From: Ceratopteris richardii
Taxonomy: Eukaryota > Streptophyta > Polypodiopsida > Polypodiales > Pteridaceae
DNA: 64,000 bases
Direction: 5' to 3'
Assembly: GCA_020310875.1 (NCBI GenBank)
Contig: CM035437.1
Coordinates: forward strand, 46,683,556-46,747,555
In this document: positions 61,658 to 64,000 of the stretch, in pieces
How the letters are laid out: each line of letters begins with the position of its first letter
Position numbering within the stretch: position 1 is the first letter of the stretch
Made by a program: the position numbers and the translations under genes
The notes under the pieces: model-generated
The model's input: the letters and a program-made list of their open reading frames with translations, nothing else
Databases searched by the model: none
What the model was told of the DNA's origin: nothing

Positions 61658-61949
61658 TTATAGTGGGTGGTAGGGTGGGATGAGATGGTGTGGGATGGAG
61701 TTTTGGCATGCGAGGGGTTGTGAGATGCAATGTCTTCTTTTTTTTTTTGCATCTTTGAGGCTTTCTTCTAGTTCAGATAACATTTTAGTCCACTTACGAT
61801 TGGTTCTCTCCCTGGTATCCTTCCATGTTCTTATTTTCCTCTTATTAGGCTCTCTTGATTCACTCAACTTTGATTGCTCAGTTGGTTTATCTTGTTTTAA
61901 GGCATGTGTCCTAGTAACTGCATGTATAGGAGCCACATTACTGCTACTC
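61658..61949 (-). pseudogene. Gypsy gag, downstream piece after the DNA insertion
   Basis: SSSNVAPIHAVTRTHALKQ continues gag across the inserted DNA element, followed by a basic, coiled-coil-like stretch (RTWKDTRERTNRKWTKMLSE and ELEESLKDAKKKRR). Its start lies exactly at the transposon end. Confidence 0.65.
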
Positions 61950-63016
61950 ATTAGGGGAAAAAATGAACCCTGAATGGGCCTTTTAGATTAAGGGGTGATT
62001 AGTGATGGACCAATGAGAGGAGGGTGGTGGCCACAGTCTAGAGCCTCAATGAAGTAGGCTAGGCCTAGATTTCCCTTGGTTTGGAGTAGTCAAAACAACT
62101 AAAATCCTCTCTTAGTGGTTTTGTCGGCCACAAAATTCGAAGTTCTCCAACCAAATTTGATTTGAGCCGTTGGATATTGAGGAAATCCAAAGATGGAGCT
62201 TGAAAGAAGGAAGCGAGTGCGCCTTTTTTTGTCCATCGTTGGATGAGGAATTCAATCTTGTGGCTGTCAAGCCATGGCATTAAATAAAGGGAATCTTAAT
62301 TTTAAGGCCATCAGATCACCAAATGATCCAACGGCTCCTCTTAAATCCAAGCCACCCGAAATCACGTTTCAATCTCTTGCATTCGATTTGCGAGCATCCA
62401 ATGGATGATAAGAACTTTGGTCCCAATTTTTCTAGTCTCTCTCTTACCTTTCCCATCTCCCAGTATGATGTGACCTTTGCTTCGTCGTTTTCTGCCAGAC
62501 TTCCAAGCGCGAATCGTGATCGTCCGTGAGAGATATCTAATGGTGTTGAATTACCCATGCATTTATACACTCTCTCTTCCTTTTCCCCACATCTTACAAG
62601 TGATGTGATAGTCTATTTTGTCCTTATCTGCCAGAAAAAGACTCTTCAATCACGTCCGTTCATGATTCACATCCAATGGTTTCAAATGCCCACGAACCCA
62701 AGCTCACTGAGAGGTCTATTTTGTCTTTTTTTGCCAGACACATTCCAACCCAAGCACACTGAGAGCTCCTTTTTGTCCTTTTTTGCCAGAACCACTTTTG
62801 TTAATCTCGTGTGTTCGTGAAGGATATCTGACGGTGCTTAATATTCAAGAATCCAAAACAAGATATTTATCAACTGTGGTCTCTTGGAAATAGTATTTTT
62901 ATATTAAAAACCACTACTGGTTTTTTTTAGTCCTCAATACCAGAGAAGATTAATTTTAATCCTGAAAAATTAGGGATCCTTACAAGGCCCATGCAGGGCT
63001 CACTTTTTCCCCTAAT
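61950..63016 (-). mobile_element. Non-autonomous DNA transposon, 1067 bp, ATTAGG family
   Basis: 33-bp terminal inverted repeats at 61950-61982 and 62984-63016 (ATTAGGGGAAAAA(A/G)TGA(A/G)CC). Its left end matches the right end of the 14711-33730 element for about 110 bp, and its right end matches that element's left end for about 60 bp. The interior has no convincing gene, and it splits the gypsy gag. No exact target duplication was found; AGTGCAAC and AGTAGCAG at the junctions are only similar. Confidence 0.82.
62600..62795. repeat. Subterminal repeats in the small DNA transposon
   Basis: CACTGAGAG...TTTTGTC(C)TTTTTTGCCAGA occurs at about 62707-62738 and 62757-62791, and a third partial copy, TATTTTGTCCTTATCTGCCAG, at 62614-62634. 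Subterminal repeats often bind transposase in plant DNA transposons. Confidence 0.65.
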
Positions 63017-64000
63017 GTTGCACTGGGATCCACCATTAAGCCTACCACATTAATGGGTGTAACCTTGGGTGCACTAGATGGATTCCTAGGACAATCTCTA
63101 GGGAGATGTTCTTTTCGGCACTCAAGACAAAAGCCTTGTATTGTGACATTTTGTCCTTGTCCCTGAGCTGATGGGTGGGGACATTCATGAATGAAATGGT
63201 CGCCCTGACACCTAAAACATGGTCCTCTAGGGGCTTGTGATCTTACTTGTTTCAATTGGGGCCTGGGGTTAGGATTTGTATACATGACATTGGAATATTC
63301 TGGCTCCCAATTTTGTTCCATAGGTGGTGTCTCATATTGATACGAATAATTCTCACTAGGCTCAGGTGACTCTGTGTAATAACCATGTGGACTATCTTCA
63401 TGGGAGTAGTATGAACTATGAGCATGACAGTCATTTTCTAAGATCAAAGGGGTCACTGGCACCAATGCTCTATTAAGGTTCTCCTCTGCCACTACATACT
63501 TAATCGGAATCACATTGGCAGGAGCTGGTGGTTGGTTTCCTAGGACTGGTTGTGGCCTATATGGTGCCTGATATGGTTTTTGTGGCCTATAATATGGTTT
63601 TTGGTATTGATTATGATACCTACCCTATGGATAAGGTTGCTGATAATTTTCTTTGACAGCTTGCCTGTTGTATGGACAATCTTGAGCTATGTGGTTCGTG
63701 TATTTTCTCTCAGTAGTGCAATACAGAGTATTAGAGTTTCCTTGGGGTTCAGCCATTGTCGGACAAACATTAGCCATGTGGTCTCCTCCACAATTGTAGC
63801 ATCGCTTCCACGAAGTGACCCTTTGTGCTTGTCTATTTTGAACTCCTAGCTTCTTGACAACTTGCTCAGCTATCTCATCTATCTCCGTGGAGGTTCTAGA
63901 AGTATGACTAGTAGAACTGTCTGAATCCTTATAGAGTTTGGATAGTCCTTAATCCTCACCCAAATTGTCTTCTATGTCAACACATATCGACACACACTCT
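63017..64000 (-). pseudogene. Gypsy gag with multiple zinc knuckles, 5' end outside window
   Basis: Frame from the window edge with IAEQVVKKLGVQNRQAQRVT, then CYNCGGDHMANVCP (near 63760-63801), a second knuckle-like CTTERKYTNHIAQDC with one Cys changed, CFRCQGDHFIHECPH (near 63190-63230) and CLECRKEHLPRDCPRN (near 63095-63135). One TAG at 63625-63627 interrupts a Tyr/Pro/Gln-rich spacer. It runs into the DNA transposon at 63016. Four knuckle-like motifs is more than the usual one or two. Confidence 0.8.

Larger units (their letters stand above)
57850..64000 (-). mobile_element. Ty3/gypsy element, minus strand, runs off the window
   Basis: Reading right to left: gag with several zinc knuckles, reverse transcriptase, RNase H, then integrase. 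The order RT-RNase H-integrase is that of Ty3/gypsy. It is truncated inside the integrase near 57860-57930, and gag is split by a DNA transposon at 61950-63016. Retroviral protease was not recognised. Frames are broken at several places. Confidence 0.85.

Noticed and set aside
61937-63030. 8-9 bp target duplication that would make the small element a MULE
   Set aside because: Junction sequences are only partly alike, and gaps are needed to align them.

Overview
This window is plant nuclear DNA, about 65% AT by eye. The evidence is one spliced SWEET sugar-transporter gene with plant GT-AG introns, surrounded by decayed LTR retrotransposons primed by initiator tRNA-Met, DNA transposons and long microsatellites. 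Five Ty1/copia elements, one Ty3/gypsy element and few genes in 64 kb point to a large, repeat-rich seed-plant genome. A gymnosperm is plausible, but the sequence does not prove it.

Region by region. 1-379: repeat-derived flank with a 17-bp hairpin and a tRNA-like SINE head. 380-6902: copia-1 (minus), TSD CTAAA. 6908-8426: nothing recognised. 8427-43337: one nest of insertions that can be unpacked. Its base is an inverted repeat with arms of about 145 bp. Copia-2 (8652-14402, minus, TSD AATAC) and copia-6 (14494-43290, minus) both sit in the right arm. A DNA transposon with ATTAGG-type ends (14711-33730, TSD GAA) splits the 3' LTR of copia-6, and copia-7 (38267-43146, plus) splits its 5' LTR. 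Inside the DNA transposon are copia-3 (16186-22225, plus, TSD GGTGT), a truncated copia-4 (23065-28088, plus), an unrecognised minus-strand gene pair (28601-30883) and a piece of another LTR element ending near 32814.

43338-51380: microsatellites, a 148-bp tandem duplication, a LINE remnant and possible exons. 51388-54648: the SWEET gene, six exons, 253 codons, apparently intact, and the only gene here that looks functional. 54649-57850: low-information sequence and the 3' end plus LTR of another LTR element. 57850-64000: a minus-strand Ty3/gypsy element that leaves the window on the right. Its gag is interrupted by a 1067-bp non-autonomous relative (61950-63016) of the nested DNA transposon.

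Functionally, the SWEET protein should be a membrane sugar uniporter. All transposon genes seen carry stops, frameshifts or deletions except the copia-3 gag. The DNA transposon family is the candidate new system. It has shared ATTAGGGGAAAAA-type termini, a 3-bp target duplication in the large copy, and a broken intron-containing gene with a coiled coil and a possible DDE-like segment that I could not assign to a named superfamily.
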